From UBA1181 sp963648205 (GTDB lineage: Bacteria > Bacteroidota > Bacteroidia > Bacteroidales > Paludibacteraceae): 64,000 nt of DNA. Positions 63,977-64,000 of the stretch are shown piece by piece. The notes beneath the pieces were generated by a model. It was given only the letters and a program-made list of their open reading frames with translations, made no database searches and had not been told where the DNA came from. The stretch is from positions 11,072 through 75,071 of the forward strand of contig CAVJCT010000068.1 in assembly GCA_963648205.1 (NCBI GenBank). Direction: 5' to 3'. Position 1 is the first letter of the stretch; each line of letters opens with the position of its first letter. A program made the position numbers and the translations under genes.

Positions 63977-64000
63977 ACTTACTATGCGTCAATGGGTCAA

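Overview
The window is a chromosomal segment of a Bacteroidetes bacterium, most likely of the order Bacteroidales. The signs are TAnnTTTG/TTTG-type promoters at many gene starts, a protein with a type IX secretion C-terminal domain, a nuo operon with fused nuoCD and no nuoEFG, ribosomal protein S16 with a long Ala/Glu/Lys tail, PBP1C, and a dimetal-type ImmA gene. I cannot name a genus. I see no rRNA, CRISPR array, insertion sequence or prophage.

Region by region. 1-9.1 kb: an EcsC-like membrane protein, cysS, trxA, then a minus-strand run holA, engB, an LpxL-type acyltransferase, a glycosyltransferase and a DUF3108 protein; opposite it lie an HsdR-N-like protein, recR and a small membrane protein. 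9.2-19 kb: pbpC, a two-gene ImmA/IrrE cassette, a 1378-residue secreted T9SS protein, a tiny basic protein and cca. 19-32.5 kb: an RsmF-type rRNA methylase, dnaE, a THUMP-like methyltransferase, purU, recQ, clpX, clpP and tig. 32.5-32.8 kb: a tRNA-Tyr/tRNA-Gly unit with its own promoter and terminator. 41.3-50.3 kb: ribH, a TPR protein, nadD, gmk, yicC, tsaB, rpsP, an inactive-looking NlpC/P60 protein, a ribbon-helix-helix protein, tadA and a large TPR protein. 50.5-60.8 kb: the nuoABCDHIJKLMN operon behind a short ORF plus terminator.

The most unusual content is two operons that share a leader. The first (40.7 to 32.9 kb, minus) encodes a tail-anchored J-like/TPR protein, a membrane-anchored protein with a GrpE-like end, an Hsp70, a Ser/Thr-kinase-like domain fused to an AAA+ ATPase, and a TerB-like protein: it looks like a dedicated membrane-linked Hsp70 machine. 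The second (61.2 kb to the window end, plus) encodes two dynamin-type GTPases. About 300 nt of homologous structured RNA, starting at a TAnnTTTG promoter and ending in an intrinsic terminator, lies just upstream of each operon, in the same orientation as that operon and about 55-60 nt from its first start codon. Homology continues past the terminator, where a conserved GGGAGCC could pair with the terminator's own GGCTCC. I infer that the two operons form one regulon, possibly one envelope-associated stress system, controlled by transcription attenuation.
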